64,000 nt of DNA from Steromphala cineraria (GCA_916613615.1 OU744724.1:18276171-18340170), one strand, 5' to 3'; shown: positions 43,101 through 58,700, counted from the first letter of the stretch. Translations and numbers: made by a program. Notes: a model not told the origin generated them from the sequence alone.

Positions 43101-46100
43101 TGATATGAAGTAAGGGGTAAATTTATTTGGATTCATGATATTGAATTATAACAATATACTACTAAGATAATATGTATAATTTGGAATGTCAACTGACTTT
43201 TGTTTCCACACAAAAAATATACCCTAATAGGACTTTCCCCTTAAATTCATAAGCCAGTGGTGGAAGCCGTTATGAGTTATGCTTTGCTGAGAAAGTTGTA
43301 ATATCTTCTTTGTTCACAAGCAATACCTTGTCTCCTGTGAGCCATCCAGCGCAAACTGTGCAGCGGTAGGCAGAAGCCTGTCAGTGATGTCCTTCACGCC
43401 ACTCAGGATCTTGCCGGGACCCATTCTATCAACCAGCTCCACCAAGCAGAGGGCCGTTGTCCTTCGTACCGCAACATTTTTGTGTCTGCAAACACAATCA
43501 CATCTTTGAGTGTCACTGACAAGTTCAAAGTCAAACAAGGACAACATTTTTAAGAATGACAATTTGATATTTGATACAACAATGCAATGTATATATAGAT
43601 ATAGTGTTTTCATACAAATGGAGAATAACATCATAACAAGAACATTCATCCTGTGCCAGATTTGTCAAAAACAGGACATGGGCATCACCTCCTGAAAAAA
43701 TAATTCTTCTCTTCTGAAAATTCGATTTCCTACACACACACACATCAAAGTTGGTTATCTTCTCTTGAACTGTTTCCAAGAAAAATTGTCTCTTTTGCCT
43801 CCTCCTAAAGGACAAAATATAAGACCAATATAAAAACTTCTTAGTTAAAAGCATATCAAAACTGAAGCTAAATAAACTTACGATGCTCCCCCAGCGACGA
43901 CTGCTACCAAGGCTCTATTGGGTGAGACAGAGTCCATCATACAGCCGAGGGCTCGCTCCACATCTTGCCTGATAAAAGCATTACTCTCTCCAGACTTGGC
44001 CAGCAAGCACTGAGCTGTCTTGTCTAGATCCTAGAACAACATAAAACAAACATAAATATTTATCAGAAACTAAAACTTGATAAATTGGGTCAAGGAAACT
44101 AGTGGAGCCAAAGAGATGAATGATATTTTGAGTTCTGAACAAGTTGTGAATCTTCTGTGAGAGGCATTTGAAGATGTCATAAAAAAGAATTTGTTGTGCA
44201 AATAATCAACTTCCTAATTGCAATTTATGGAAAGTTTACTGGTACTTACCCTGTTAAAATCATTTGCTTGTTATTTCTTTAACTTGTGAATCTTAAGGAA
44301 ATGCCTTGAGTCTGTGAAATTTTAATTATTCAATATTTCAATAACTCAATTAAAATTATTGCTATTTTAGTATCACACTTCTAGCAAAACTGACCTGATC
44401 CATCTGTTTCTTGAGGTTGGTGAACATCTCACCCATACAGCAAATAGCCAAACGAGACACCTGTGACCTCAAGTTCTTTATCTGAAAATGATAGTCAAGC
44501 AATTGAGAAAAATGTCCTTCTTCAAAAAGAAAATATAACTTGTTTGGAAAATAAATCAAAATATGTCATGCATGTTCCGACAATGTCAAGGAGACTTCTG
44601 ACTCAAGTTAAATTTGTTCAAATGAATATCTGGGGAATATTATTGTGAAAATTCAGTTTGGTTTGAATTAACTCTTGATCCGAAAGGAGGCATAAAGCCC
44701 CTTCATAGGTCATGCTACAAGTGAAGAAACAGAAAGCCTTGGCATGGAGAAGACAAACACTTGTGCGTGTGAGAGATGTGGCAGGACTCACCTCAGCAAT
44801 GACTGCCAGTAGGACTGTGTGAAGCTGAGGGGAGAGAACCTCCGGGTGGTGGTGTGAGAGTCGCCGCACCAGGTTGATAGCCTCCATCTTAGTCTCCCTA
44901 GATACACACACACGGAGCAGTTAGCATTATATTCAATGATGGAACAGAGACAACAAACATTCTGATTATTAACTTTGAATTCATTTCTGCTCTAAGAGAC
45001 AAAGACAGAAGAACAAGAGATAAGAAACATTTTGATCGAAATTATAAATCTTTAGTTACGTCACTTTATTATTCAAATGGGTTCATGTTGGAAACTTTGT
45101 TAAATGTTGAATAATCTTAAAAACCATTATTACTTCTTTTTGTATACTTCAGTCATGATACATAAATTATATTAACAGGATCTTACCACTCGTCTGAGCT
45201 CATCTTCTTGAGGGCGTCACGAAGGGCAGCCTCTGGATCACGGAATGGTTTAGAATCCTCCGGGTTCTCAGTCTCAGGGGATGGGTTTGTGGCCGACATC
45301 GGGAGGGTTGAGACAGGTTCACTTACACTGAAACAACAAAGAAGAGATGATTACCCGGTAACCTCATCTTACTATTTGATCTTTAAATATCATAGCTTTT
45401 GTTTTGACAAAATGAATTAAGACAAATTAGGAATGCTCACGTTTTGATCTTTTTGCGGGGAGTGACTGCTGGCTGTGCTACTTTGGGTGTAGTTGCTTTT
45501 GATGGACTGTTCATATTTGTCATGGAGTTGGAGCCAGAGCCTGATATTGATAATGCTGAAAAAAACATACGAAATGAATGAAAATAGCGTTCAATAAATA
45601 TGTATGAAAACATCCTGTCAGTAATAAAAACATCTATACTGCTGACAATGAACAAGTGAGTTGGTGATGAACAATCAGTGAAATAAGTAATAGACAATAT
45701 GGAATCCTTCAACTTTCAAACATAAGCTACCATTGATTTTCAATAAGAACATGTACCTGTACATGTTATCGTTTATCATATTTTCACATAATCTTCTATA
45801 ATTTGTTTTCTATTACTTTTTTCATAGAAGGTTAGTGCTTGTTTCACTATGTTCAAGCCATACATGATTTTATGATTTGATTCAGATAGCCGGACGACAC
45901 ACGGATGATTTTCTGGTATAATCAAAACGTCCATTTCAGAAACGCGTGTGTGTACGTACAATCGATGCCGAGACTCTCTGAGCTGCTGAGCCTCCTGAGC
46001 TTGTCCTGCTGTCGTTCTTTTTCCTTCTGCTCCTGTTCCTGCCTCCTACGTTCCTGCTCCTGTCGCTTCCGTTCCTTCTCAAGGCGCCGCTGCTCGGCCT

Positions 46101-49100
46101 CCTCTCGCTGCTGCTGCTGTTTGAGGGCAATCTTCTCCCTCATTGTCTTCAGGTCCTGCAATAGCCACACAAGATGCAAGATTGTACAAGGATTGTATCC
46201 TCATGTAGCCAAGCTGAGGTTATCACAGGTTCAACATTGGAATACTGACGTGGATTGCTTTGAGAAAATTTCCTCATCAGCCTTCTTTGGAAGGGAAAGA
46301 GTGTTGAAAAGATCAAAATACACTCTTTGCATGGTCTTTGTGGGCCTATGTGGGGCAAAAGGATCATCATTATTATTTTTAATTGAGTTTATATACAAGA
46401 TTTAAACCTTTAAGGACGTCTTGAGAAGAGAAGGTTTGGGGCTTTGAACCTTACTAGAAGTAACAATGAGGTACAATTTCACCAACTGATAAATTTGCCA
46501 AGGTAAGTTTTCGAAACATGCAAAGATGAAAATTGGGGCCAACAGATAAACATAATGTACATTCTATTTAATCACCACAAGACATAACATCCCAACAAAA
46601 GACTTCAGCTTTTGAAAACCGGTGTTGAAGTTCTAGAAGTGAAGAGTTTACTGACACAAAGCTGTATTGCTTCATATGCCATCAGTTACATGCCTAAAAA
46701 TGTATATATTAAGAAAATCAATAACCAATATATAAGATTATAAGAACACTGCAAGTTTTTAGAAAAGAAACACAACATGACAAGCCTAACATCACATTAT
46801 GGTAGAGATAGAAACCGCCCAAACAAAGTTTATCCATTTGTCAATTAAATAAATGGATAGAAATAATCAATAACTAGCTTCTTTCAGACGAACCGATCTG
46901 TGACATGCTATTAAGGCAGTGTGTACAGCTATCAATAACCTGCATTGATCCACTAACGGAGATAGTTCCTCTGATCAATAATATTAGCAACTTTCAATGA
47001 TTTAATCATGCTGTAGGCATTCAAAACATTATGGATTGTAATTAGCAATAGCAATCTTCAAAGACACAGATTCTTAAGGTCTTGCTGTTGAAAGCATTCA
47101 TTCTAACTGAAAGTCTTGCCTCTTCCTGTGCTCCATTAGGTTCAACAGTGGAATAGAATCACAAGGATTGATCATAATACCACATTCAGTTTTCAATCTA
47201 ATTTTAAACTTTTAATAATTGCTACTTTAAAGCTTAACAAAGATGGTGTAATGTTATGTTTGAAGAAAGAATCCATTATTAATTAAATTTTTTTTTTTTA
47301 GTAAAAAAATAAAAAATAAATATATATATATATTTGGGACAACACTATCTGCAATAGTACAAATCCATATTTTTTTCAAGGCAACAACGCCAGCAATATA
47401 GCTAATACCTTGAACTTAAAAATGATATTTCAACATCATATGCAAAGCACTCATATAGAAGCATAGACAGGTTCAATTCTTCAATAATAGTTGATTTCTG
47501 TTGATATTTCCCTCAGGATGGTTTGAATATAATCACTCAGAATGTTTTTAATCAACAACTAAAGTTTTGAAATGTTTTCAAGTATATTTGACTAGAATGA
47601 CACGCTATTAATATGAAATGAAAGCTCAAAACCATTAAGCCTGACAAATTTGCATTAAAATCTGGTTGTAAGTAGCTTATTATTGGTTTCTTCAATGCAA
47701 TAAATGTATCATGCTTCTATTTACAAGACTAAGAAAAAAAAGATTTTTGAGATGACAGAACATTGCTACTCCTTCATGTACAAAACATCCAATTTGGGGA
47801 TGAAAATATTACAAGATGGTAAAAGAATTTAAACAAACTGACCGCATCGTCCATGTCTTTGTCGAAGCCTAGATCCTCTCCATTCTGTTTGACTCCAACT
47901 CCAACCACACCATTCGGGACAGGCTTGTAGTCCCAGCGTCTCACCGGGTATTCCTGGGTGGACGGAGGCTGATCAAACATACCTGCAGCAGGAAGAGGCA
48001 ACAAGTCAGTGAATAGATCAATTCATAGAATCCTCAGATAGAGTTATCAATCTAAAGTAGTTCATTGACAATGACATATCTCACATTCAGCTTTTCTTTC
48101 TCACTAAGCCTTAGTTAAAAATACGTAAGTGTGTTACCACTGTCATGATGTTGAATTGCCCCACTTTGAACTTAACCGTTTTCAATTATATCAATTGGTT
48201 TCTTATCTTAATGGTTAAGAGTGTGATGTGTTGTTAACATTGTCATGATTTTGAACTATGCCGTAACCCTGAACGCAACTGTTCATTTGACAATGATCTC
48301 AATCAGTTTCTTTTCCTCCTTTAATTGGCTCAATAATGTATTGCTCCAGTAACATGAACCCATCACTATCTCCTTTGGTTGTTTAATTTTTTCCAACAGC
48401 ATGCAAAACTAGCATTCTCCATTCAAATTATTGAAAGACTAAAGTTGGATCTCAATTTAAATCTAAAATCCTTTCATCAGCAGTGGTTTTGAAGTAATTC
48501 TGAATCTGCACATCACCATTTTTTCTTCAACAGTTCAAGCACTTTTCTTGATAATATTTGCACAAAACCATCAATCCATGGTGGCGGTTAATGCCTATCT
48601 GACACTTTCCATAATTTCGGAGTCACAGAATATCCACTGGTTGAAATAAAAGTTTATAGACTGGAAAGACATTTAGTCAGTTGTCAGCGAACCTTTATCT
48701 GCATATTTTCATATTCATATTCAAATTCATAATCTGTGTTTCACGGACTGTTATATCAGATCAATAATATGCAGCACAGTATCAACAAAATACAGCCTAA
48801 GGCTGTCACATCCCGGTGTCATTCCATATCCAGACAATTCTATCAAAACATTACAGAATGCCAATATTGTCATGAATTATTCATCCCTACTAACTTCTTC
48901 TTAGGTATTTAAATGAAAGGAGCTACTTAGCTTGCCTAAAAAGTTACCACAAGTCCAGTGGTCCATGGCTAATTGAACAATTTTTGACTTGCAAATGTAG
49001 GGACTAATACAGAAAACTGGTAAGAATAATTGAAGGATGGTTTAATTCACTAATTGGGTTGCCTTTTGACAAGGGTTCACTGTAACAATTAACATCTTTC

Positions 49101-52100
49101 CAAGTTTTTTTGACAAGCACTATATCCGTCTCATTGAGTGATGACGAAGATTCATATAATCTAAAGTGATTAACTTTCTGCCTCATTGTACTTTTCAAGA
49201 AGAGGCAAAACTTCTATTTACTTCAGGATTAAATTGTTTTCACTAGAGACTGATAACATGTTTCAATGTCATTTTCAGTGACTGATAACATTTTTCAATG
49301 TCATGTTCACTTGTGACTGATAACACATTATTTTTCACCGACAGGTCCCAGTATTTCAGCACCAAAAACATAATATTATATATCTATATATGATAAACAT
49401 TAGTAATGAGTATGTTTTTACCATTTTGTCATTATTTCGACAGCGTGATTTCAAAATCAACATTGTTGCAGTGTCACACATTAATGTGCAAGAACAGCTG
49501 TGATTGGTTTGAAAGAAGTGAGAGTTCAGTGCAGAAAAACACATATAGCCAAGCGACAAGACTAACTGAAAAATTCCATATACACAAATATTATAGAATA
49601 TTTAATGAAAAGCTATAGGAAACCATTTGAGCTAAACTTTATAAAATATATGTATAATACAAAATACCAAAATATTATTAATTGTCAATCTAATGAAGAA
49701 TATTTTGTGTGGTTCTTATATTCAAAAGAGATAAAACCAGAATTAATATTGTATGAAATGTCCAATTAGAAAAACTGTTAAAGTGTTATCCTGAACTTTT
49801 CAAAAGATTCTAAATTCTTTACACTTTAAGTCAATTTATAAAATTGTGCATGAATAAAATGTTATAAAAACCAATCACCATTTAAAAAATAAATCAAAAT
49901 CAAAATATTCCCGAAAGTTTTGTTCTGCAATATGCTTTTGCGAGTGCTTAGATAAAGAATTTCAAAATAAGAAAGACCCATCCCCATTTAAAAAAAAAAA
50001 ATTAAAAAAAATGTTATCCAAGATTACATTCTTGTGAATATGCTCGTGACATACCCTTTCCATAGAGTGCGATATTGTCCTGGCTAGGAAGTTTATCGTC
50101 GTCGAGGTCGCTAGGTCCGAGGGAGTGAGTGGAGGCCATACTGAGTGGTGAGAGGGAGGAGCCTGCAAACAGACCACACCCACCTCGGGCTCACTACCAT
50201 ACTCGTGGACAGGTGTCATACAGGTGTACCATATATTACCAATTACAGTAGTCAACGTAATTAGTGTCCTACCCCTCATATTGACACCCCTAAACATTTC
50301 TTCAAGTCTTGAAAAAATTCCTTCTCAATTCTAAAGTCTTAGGTAATAAACTTGGCAGTTTCATTAACAAATATTTGAAGTCTTGCTTTATATCCTACTT
50401 GAAATTTCTAAGAGGGCTTAATTTGTCAAGTGACTTATTGTTTTACGCTGCTTGGGCAATATTTCAGCCATTAGCGGCATGTTAATTTGTCGAAATATAA
50501 AATGTTAATACCTTGTTTGGATGTAAATTATAACCATTTTCACAAACCAACTAACTCAATCTCAATCAAAGTAGACCCCTCCCTCCCAATATCTTGTAAC
50601 CTACAATGCCTGGTCACTTGACACCGATATATATTACAAATTTGCAAATGCTTAAAACAGTAAAAGTGTAATTGTTGACCCTTTTAATTCAATTTCAATA
50701 ATTATTTAGCTGAATGACTTATTCTCTAACTTTTACATTACACTAGTATATTGTATTTGGTAATATATGGTACATTCCACAGTGTTCAGTGATCTTAATC
50801 ATAGGACCATAAAAGGAAATTCCTGCTCTGTGTTAGGGTAAAAATCAGCTTTCCAGAATGACAAACTCAACTAATTGAGCACTTAGGATTTTTGAAACTT
50901 TGATATTATATTGATCATATTACTTTTGTTCCTTGGTACTTAGTGTCAAAACATATATATAGTGTAAGGGAGACAATCTCTTTATCTAAACATTCCTAAT
51001 CAAACAGGAATATCCTCGTACATGGTAGAAACATGTAAAGTGATGACATGACAGGGACAAACAATTCAACAAAGTGCATGCACACATGCCAAGGTTAGTT
51101 TCAGTGTAAATGCAGTTTTAAGTGATTGTTATTTGCTAGGTGGGAACATTTCCTCAGAGCTCTTAATAAGATATAAGGATGATAAACCTGGAAAATAAGA
51201 TTACTTCAATCTTTGATTAACTTTTTCTTCAAAAATCAAAATTCATTTCCCAAAAACTCTGAATAAGACAAAGGATGAAAAATTGCATAGCAACATTACT
51301 TCAATGAATTAAATTCTTATTCTGATATTCAAATTCATGCCTTAGAAACCATGAATCAAACAAAATAGTTGAAAAACCTGGAAAGAAAATTGTACTTTAA
51401 TTCCTAAATCAACATTTCATTCAAAGTCACAAGAGAAAGTCAATAACACACGTGTCATGAGAAGCAGAAAAGATCTCTACTATCAATCAGAAGATAACAA
51501 CTTTGTGCAATTGAAATTTCCTACAACAGTGAAAACATAACAATAAAAACAAATTCAATTTACACAACGAAAAAAAAAAGAAATTAGAGAAGTTTTGAAA
51601 AATGTTCAAAATGAAACAAAAAATAAGATATTTTTTATTAATAATTTATCAAAAGATTCAAGATGTATAAGAAAAATATCGAACAATGTAAACAATTCGG
51701 ATCATACCATATTCGGTGTCTTCTGGAAAAGATATGACAAAAAATATAACCTTTCATGACGATCACTTAAAAAACAAATATGAACATATAACCTTTCATG
51801 ATTATGAGTCTTAAAAACCATTTATCTTAATCCCTAAAAGCAAAACACTCAAGTCAGTAATTTTAACGTATTCACACAAGAAGACAGCACCCGAAGAGCC
51901 AATGAGATTAAACCTACCCTTAGTGAGCCGCCTCCTGTCTCGAGCCTTGTTAGACAGGCGACTATCGTTGGAGGAGGAATCATCGTTGTAGCCCCGCCCA
52001 ACAACCTGCACGTCTGAGTTTCTGTTTTCCCGAAACGTCACGCCACTTGCAGGGCTGTAAGTTTGGCTTGTATTGCTGCCACTGATATCGATTTCAAAAG

Positions 52101-54630
52101 CTTCGTTTTTCCTCCTTGGGGGAGGGTTGTTTCTCGCGAGCTTTGGCTGGCTTTCAAAAGGTGAATCAACTTTTTTCCTGAAAGACATAAAAAAACGACT
52201 TAAAACGTTAATAGGTTTCGGACAAATGTTGACAGATGATGCTATAAACAACTATGGGTGACAATGACTTGTCTTTATTGCACAAATGTCAACATCAATA
52301 AAGTTTAAATTTGACAGGTAAAAAATTATAGGGGATATAAACCTGGAAAGTATTGATCTTCAAAACAAACTGAAGATTGACATCTGTTGTAAATCAAAGG
52401 GGCGTAGTAAAAGGGACAAGACTAAATAACATCTACATTTGTCAGAATTACAAGACCATACTGAAAGTTTTTAATACCTTTGATTTGGCAAAAGTTAAAA
52501 AAAATAAATTAAAAACTCTGCCAATGCAATAGTCACTATGTATTGTACAGATAAAATGTTCTAATGTAGCTCAAAGGGAGGTAACTCACAACATGTTGCA
52601 GCAGACTCAGGCAAATTTCAACATATACCTAAAGGTTTTTTATGAGACACTGGTAGATATGATAGCATAACAAGATTCATGCTTTTAATTTTCTTTAAAC
52701 ATATTGTTTTATGCTTGGTCCAAATATGTAATATTTAGCTAAAAGCCACCTACTGACTTTGATGGCAGTGAAATTCAATGCAATTTAGTCATCATTATGT
52801 TGTTTTGTAAGATAAAATGGCAAAATTTGAAGATTTATTTTAAAGATTGTATAAACCCCGAGCAACATTTATGAAAATCTGTAAAAATCAATATGGCGAT
52901 ACAGTGATGACGATACGATGACTTCAGTTACATGTAATTCCCCAGGATGTTTGCGAGCACTTGCAAACACTCAATGTCAAAAGAAAGATATCCGCCACAA
53001 ACAATGTGTTACTGAACGCAAGGCTTCCAGTTACTTAAGCTCCTACAACCCTTCACTTCCGTATGTGATACAGTTAAAGAGCAATTACATGATACATCAG
53101 TTGATAAGCGTAAAACCTGTACAAACCCTTTTGGTCTCTTAACATCCTGTGAAATGTTACTGAAAATGCCGCTTTCTTCGTTGTTGTCCGAGATGGGTGG
53201 CGATGAGTTGAGACTCTGCCGACTGCTTTGCTTCTCGAGTCTCTCAGCCTTCTTCTTCGACGCGCTGTTGCGGATCTTCCGCAATGAACTCTGCATCTGT
53301 GACATCCGAGTTAAACTTTCAATACTAAACCAAGTAATCGATGACAATTACAAGAATGTTCACTATCAATATCACAATAGTTGATTTCAGCTACATTATT
53401 AAAATATTTTAACAATTATTCTTATAGCTAAGCTCTTTAGAGAAAGGCAAAAAGTATCGTGGTTGTAATATATTGAAGTTCATCCAAAACCTAAAGTTTA
53501 AGATCAAAATATCCAAGAAGTAAAAACTACTTTGTTCAAAAAAAATATTTCACAAAATTAGGAACTTATGATCATTACTGCTCTAAGACATCAAGAAGAG
53601 AGTCTAAAGAGTTGTCTCCCTTACATCATTTGGCTGATCATCCTCGAGAGATGCAGCATAGGCACTGTCAGTGTCGTCATCACGTATCGTAGACGAGGAA
53701 GTGGACACAGAGGTGTTGATTGGGGGCACCTTCGGCGGGTTCCGCTTGGTCGCAGAGTTCCTCGCGATCGTTGGTTTCAGGAAGATCGGAGTCTCATCTA
53801 CATCTGATTGAGGCAAAAGGTTACATTTCAATTCATTGAACTGTCATTAACTGTCTCAATAATAATAGATTTTATATCTTGAGTTGCCAATGGTACTTTA
53901 TGTCATAAAATGTTCAAAAAAGATAAGATTCAATAAATTACGTTATCTTTCAGTTTTCAAGAGAAGGTAAGGAAAGGAGAAACTCCTGAAGGACAAAGTT
54001 TGAGTAAGAGATGTCAACGAAGACATAATTTTAAGAGAGACTATGAACCAAAACTTGAATATTTTCAAATATATTTTCACAAGAACAGCACATGTAGTGA
54101 TGAAATATATTCAATAGAAATACATCACCGCAAACATATAAGAACACAACAAAACTAAAACTGAATATTCATAGATCTCGAAATGCTGACATCACAATTT
54201 CAAAATTAATAATTCTAGTAATACATGTATATTGAAAGGATATATATCATATTATTTCAAACTCTGGCTTATGAATAACAATTATTTTTGATGAAGCCTT
54301 CTGTCAAAAACTAATCCACCAACAGCATTTTTAATGTGAAAACAGATCCATCAGTATTGAAGGTATGATAATGATGTGTCAGATAAGCTAAATTAACAAG
54401 AAAAAAATAAACGTCATAATGATAATAATGAAACTAAACTGAACCAAAGAAAGCTGCACGGACCCCAGAAGTCCATGCGTGTGATATGGCATGGGGTAAC
54501 CATTGCCAAAATGTCAAAACAACACAAACTGTAAGAGAAAAAAATCTTTCCCTTCAGTCATACAGATTAGTACTGAACACTGGAGACATACCTGATCGAC
54601 TATCACTTCCTGTGATTGAGCCTGCGTCAG
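40107..54630 (-). CDS. TOGARAM1: TOGARAM-type TOG-array microtubule protein, C-terminal part
   Basis: Nineteen minus-strand exons, in coding order: 54630-54592, 53803-53625, 53296-53127, 52177-51918, 51722-51708, 50162-50055, 47982-47843, 46155-45960, 45555-45441, 45327-45187, 44897-44792, 44481-44395, 44030-43882, 43485-43327, 43038-42912, 42733-42576, 41706-41514, 41343-41127 and 40366-40107 (TAG at 40107-40109). Phases agree where checked. They give about 939 residues: a Ser-rich linker, a charged helix (REKIALKQQQQREEAEQRRL), one TOG domain (SSDEWETKMEAINLVRRL to KILYQLMSHQDFDKMLKKYV), a linker, then a second TOG domain (NDWKTRYEGLTNFREM to the end). This matches the C-terminal TOG3-TOG4 half of TOGARAM1/crescerin, which binds tubulin and regulates ciliary axoneme microtubules. 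The N-terminal TOG domains lie beyond the window or in unseen exons. TOGARAM1 versus TOGARAM2 is not fully settled. Confidence 0.85.
51708..51722 (-). CDS. TOGARAM1: 15-base microexon of TOGARAM
   Basis: On the minus strand CTTTTCCAG precedes AAGACACCGAATATG, followed by GTATGATC. Both splice motifs are good, and the 15 bases carry the phase between exons 52177-51918 and 50162-50055, adding five residues (DTEYG region). Skipping it would keep the frame. Confidence 0.7.
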
Positions 54631-55720
54631 CTGTCAAAAGGTTAAAGGTCACACCAGTTAGAAAACACATGTGCAATGAACACACAAACCAACATTCACT
54701 GAGAATAAGTCTTTTGGCATTTCTTATTGTTACCTGTTAGTTATTACATGCTTTGAGTTGTCATCGACATTGGAGTCATGGAGTTTTTAAAGTTATATCT
54801 GGACTTGATTTAAAAACTTAGTAAGAATATAATTAATCAATTAACCAAAAAAAGCAATGTTAAAGAATAAGCTTAATGTTCTTTGCCTTTAAAGAATAAA
54901 ATTATATAATATCAGACAGGTTATTGGCAGGAAACAAGACACAAAACTAATCTTGTTGGCATGCAGACTTTATGGATATTTACACAACTGTGTCATGCTA
55001 CATTAAAGCCTAGCAAGAAGCTGGGGTGGTATAATGAACTTGTTACATAAAGCATATAGCAATGTTAATAGCTACCAGCGCACACAACAACAAAAACATT
55101 AGTTTAACTACTGGCATAAACCAGCAGGTCACTAACTCCCATGTAATTAAGCGGCTCATATGTATTGACTTAACCTTAGCCGCTACAAAATGTCTTGGGT
55201 TTTTTTTCATATTTTTTTATTAGAATAATTGATCATTATCAACAGATTTTTTGTTTCTGATTAAGTTTACCTGGTGAGAACTGTAGAAAACCAGTTCAAA
55301 TAAATAAGATTTAAAATACTTGAAATGGATTACACACCGTAGAAAGAACCAAACAAAACCTACGTAGCATTGGTATATTTACAGTTGTAAAGCAAAGTGA
55401 ATTCTGTTTGTATAAAAACACAAACCAAATAGTTAGAGTGGCCATTGGAGACCTCCGAAAAGATAAGATAACTTAAAAACAAATATTTGCCACACTGCAA
55501 GATGCTGTACCCAGCAACACTGTACATTAAGTACACGTCTTGGGTCCCAATGGTCTCTGATAGTGTAATAGCTTATTGATAGAGCCATATATCATAGTCG
55601 GTGTGTTGACAGAAGGCATCTGTGTGGGGACCCTTACACCAACACAGACCACTCAGTAGCATGTCAATTACTTAGGAACGCTGTGTACTACAAACAAGGC
55701 TTACTCCCCCATGCTGGGGT
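54631..55720. other. intron sequence without supported features
   Basis: AT-rich minus-strand intron sequence upstream of the first exon seen for TOGARAM. No repeat family or exon is convincing; one 10-base splice-like candidate is listed among the rejected items. Confidence 0.4.
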
Positions 55721-58700
55721 GTCTCTTTCCCTCCTTTACATCCAAGAGAGGGCAGCTTTACACCAATTATATGCCTTCACTAGTACTTTCATAGGAAATA
55801 CACCTTTTTAGGTGTGACCCTTGCATCTCTTTCACTCCTTCAGTTCTGATGAGACAGTTTTACACTAATTTCATGTCTTATATATACCTTACATAGGAAA
55901 TGCACTTTTTTAAGTGTGACCCTTGCATCTCTTTCACTCCTTCAGTTCTGATGAGACAGTTTTACACCAATTTCATGTCTTATATATACCTTTCATAGGA
56001 AATGCACTTTTTTAAGTGTGACCCTTGCTAACTTGCGTCTCTTTCACTCCTTCAGTTCTGATGAGACGGTTTTACACCAATTTCATGTCTTATATATACC
56101 TTACATAGGAAATGCACCTTTTTAGGTGTGACCCCTTGCTAACTTGCATCTCTTTCACTCCTTCAGTTCTGATGAGACGGTTTTACACCAATTTCATGTC
56201 TTATATATACCTATCATAGGAAATGCACCTTTTTAGGTGTGACCCCTTGCTAACTTGCGTCTCTTTCAATCCTTCAGTTCTGATGACAGTTTTACACCAA
56301 TTTCATGTCTTATATATACCTATCATAGGAAATGCACCTTTTTAGGTGTGACCCCTTGCTAACTTGCATCTCTTTCAATCCTTCAGTTCTGATGAGAAAG
56401 TTTTACACCAATTTCATGTCTTATATATACCTTACATAGGAAATGCACCTTTTTAGGTGTGACCCCTTGCTAACTTGCATCTCTTTTACTCCTTCAGTTC
56501 TGATGAGACGGTTTTACACCAATTTCATGTCTTATATATACCTATCATAGGAAATGCACCTTTTTAGGTGTGACCCCTTGCTAACTTGCGTCTCTTTCAA
56601 TCCTTCAGTTCTGATGACAGTTTTACACCAATTTCATGTCTTATATATACCTATCATAGGAAATGCACCTTTTTAGGTGTGACCCCTTGCTAACTTGCAT
56701 CTCTTTCACTCCTTCAGTTCTGATGAGACAGTTTTACACCAATTTCATGTCTTATATATACCTTACATAGGAAATGCACTTTTTTAGGTGTGACCCTTGC
56801 TAACTTACGTCTCTTTCACTCCTTCAGTTCTGATGAGACGGTTTCACACCAATTTCATGTCTTATATATACCTTTCATAGGAAATGCACTTTTTTAGGTG
56901 TGACCCTTGCTAACTTGCGTCTCTTTCACTCCTTCAGTTCTGATGAGACGGTTTTACACCAATTTCATGTCTTATATATACCTTTCATAGGAAATGCACC
57001 TTTTTAGGTGTGACCCTTGCTAACTTGCGTCTCTTTCACTCCTTCAGTTCTGATGAGACGGTTTTACACCAATTTCATGTCTTATATATACCTATCATAG
57101 GAAATGCACCTTTTTAGGTGTGACCCCTTGCTAACTTGCGTCTCTTTCAATCCTTCAGTTCTGATGACAGTTTTACACCAATTTCATGTCTTATATATAC
57201 CTATCATAGGAAATGCACCTTTTTAGGTGTGACCCCTTGCTAACTTGCATCTCTTTCACTCCTTCAGTTCTGATGAGACGGTTTTACACCAATTTCATGT
57301 CTTATATATACCTTACATAGGAAATGCACTTTTTTTAGGTGTGACCCTTGCTAACTTACGTCTCTTTCACTCCTTCAGTTCTGATGAGACGGTTTTACAC
57401 CAATTTCATGTCTTATATATACCTTTCATAGGAAATGCACTTTTTTAGGTGTGACCCTTGCTAACTTGCGTCTCTTTCACTCCTTCAGTTCTGATGAGAC
57501 GGTTTTACACCAATTTCATGTCTTATATATACCTTACATAGGAAATGCACTTTTTTAGGTGTGACCCCTTGCTAACTTGCATCTCTTTCACTTCTTCAGT
57601 TCTGATGACAGTTTTACACCAATTTCATGTCTTATATATACCTATCATAGGAAATGCACCTTTTTAGGTGTGACCCTTGCTAACTTGCATCTCTTTCACT
57701 CCTTCAGTTCTGATGACAGTTTTACACCAATTTCATGTCTTATATATACCTATCATAGGAAATGCACCTTTTTAGGTGTGACCCCTTGCTAACTTGCGTC
57801 TCTTTCAATCCTTCAGTTCTGATGACAGTTTTACACCAATTTCATGTCTTATATATACCTATCATAGGAAATGCACCTTTTTAGGTGTGACCCCTTGCTA
57901 ACTTGCATCTCTTTCACTCCTTCAGTTCTGATGAGACAGTTTTACACCAATTTCATGTCTTATATATACCTTACATAGGAAATGCACTTTTTTAGGTGTG
58001 ACCCTTGCTAACTTACGTCTCTTTCACTCCTTCAGTTCTGATGAGACGGTTTCACACCAATTTCATGTCTTATATATACCTTTCATAGGAAATGCACTTT
58101 TTTAGGTGTGACCCTTGCTAACTTGCGTCTCTTTCACTCCTTCAGTTCTGATGAGACGGTTTTACACCAATTTCATGTCTTATATATACCTTTCATAGGA
58201 AATGCACCTTTTTAGGTGTGACCCTTGCTAACTTGCGTCTCTTTCACTCCTTCAGTTCTGATGAGACGGTTTTACACCAATTTCATGTCTTATATATACC
58301 TATCATAGGAAATGCACCTTTTTAGGTGTGACCCCTTGCTAACTTGCGTCTCTTTCAATCCTTCAGTTCTGATGACAGTTTTACACCAATTTCATGTCTT
58401 ATATATACCTATCATAGGAAATGCACCTTTTTAGGTGTGACCCCTTGCTAACTTGCATCTCTTTCACTCCTTCAGTTCTGATGAGACGGTTTTACACCAA
58501 TTTCATGTCTTATATATACCTTACATAGGAAATGCACTTTTTTTAGGTGTGACCCTTGCTAACTTACGTCTCTTTCACTCCTTCAGTTCTGATGAGACGG
58601 TTTTACACCAATTTCATGTCTTATATATACCTTTCATAGGAAATGCACTTTTTTAGGTGTGACCCTTGCTAACTTGCGTCTCTTTCACTCCTTCAGTTCT

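Noticed and set aside
45905..46405. Plus-strand 166-codon Ser/Cys/Arg-rich frame
   Set aside because: It is the complement of the charged helix exon of TOGARAM (45960-46155). Its composition is a shadow of Glu/Arg/Gln codons.
55271..55280. Ten-base splice-like unit (TTTTCTACAG before, CAG/GTAAAC after, minus strand)
   Set aside because: A 10-base exon with no neighbouring exon to confirm phase is likely a chance match.
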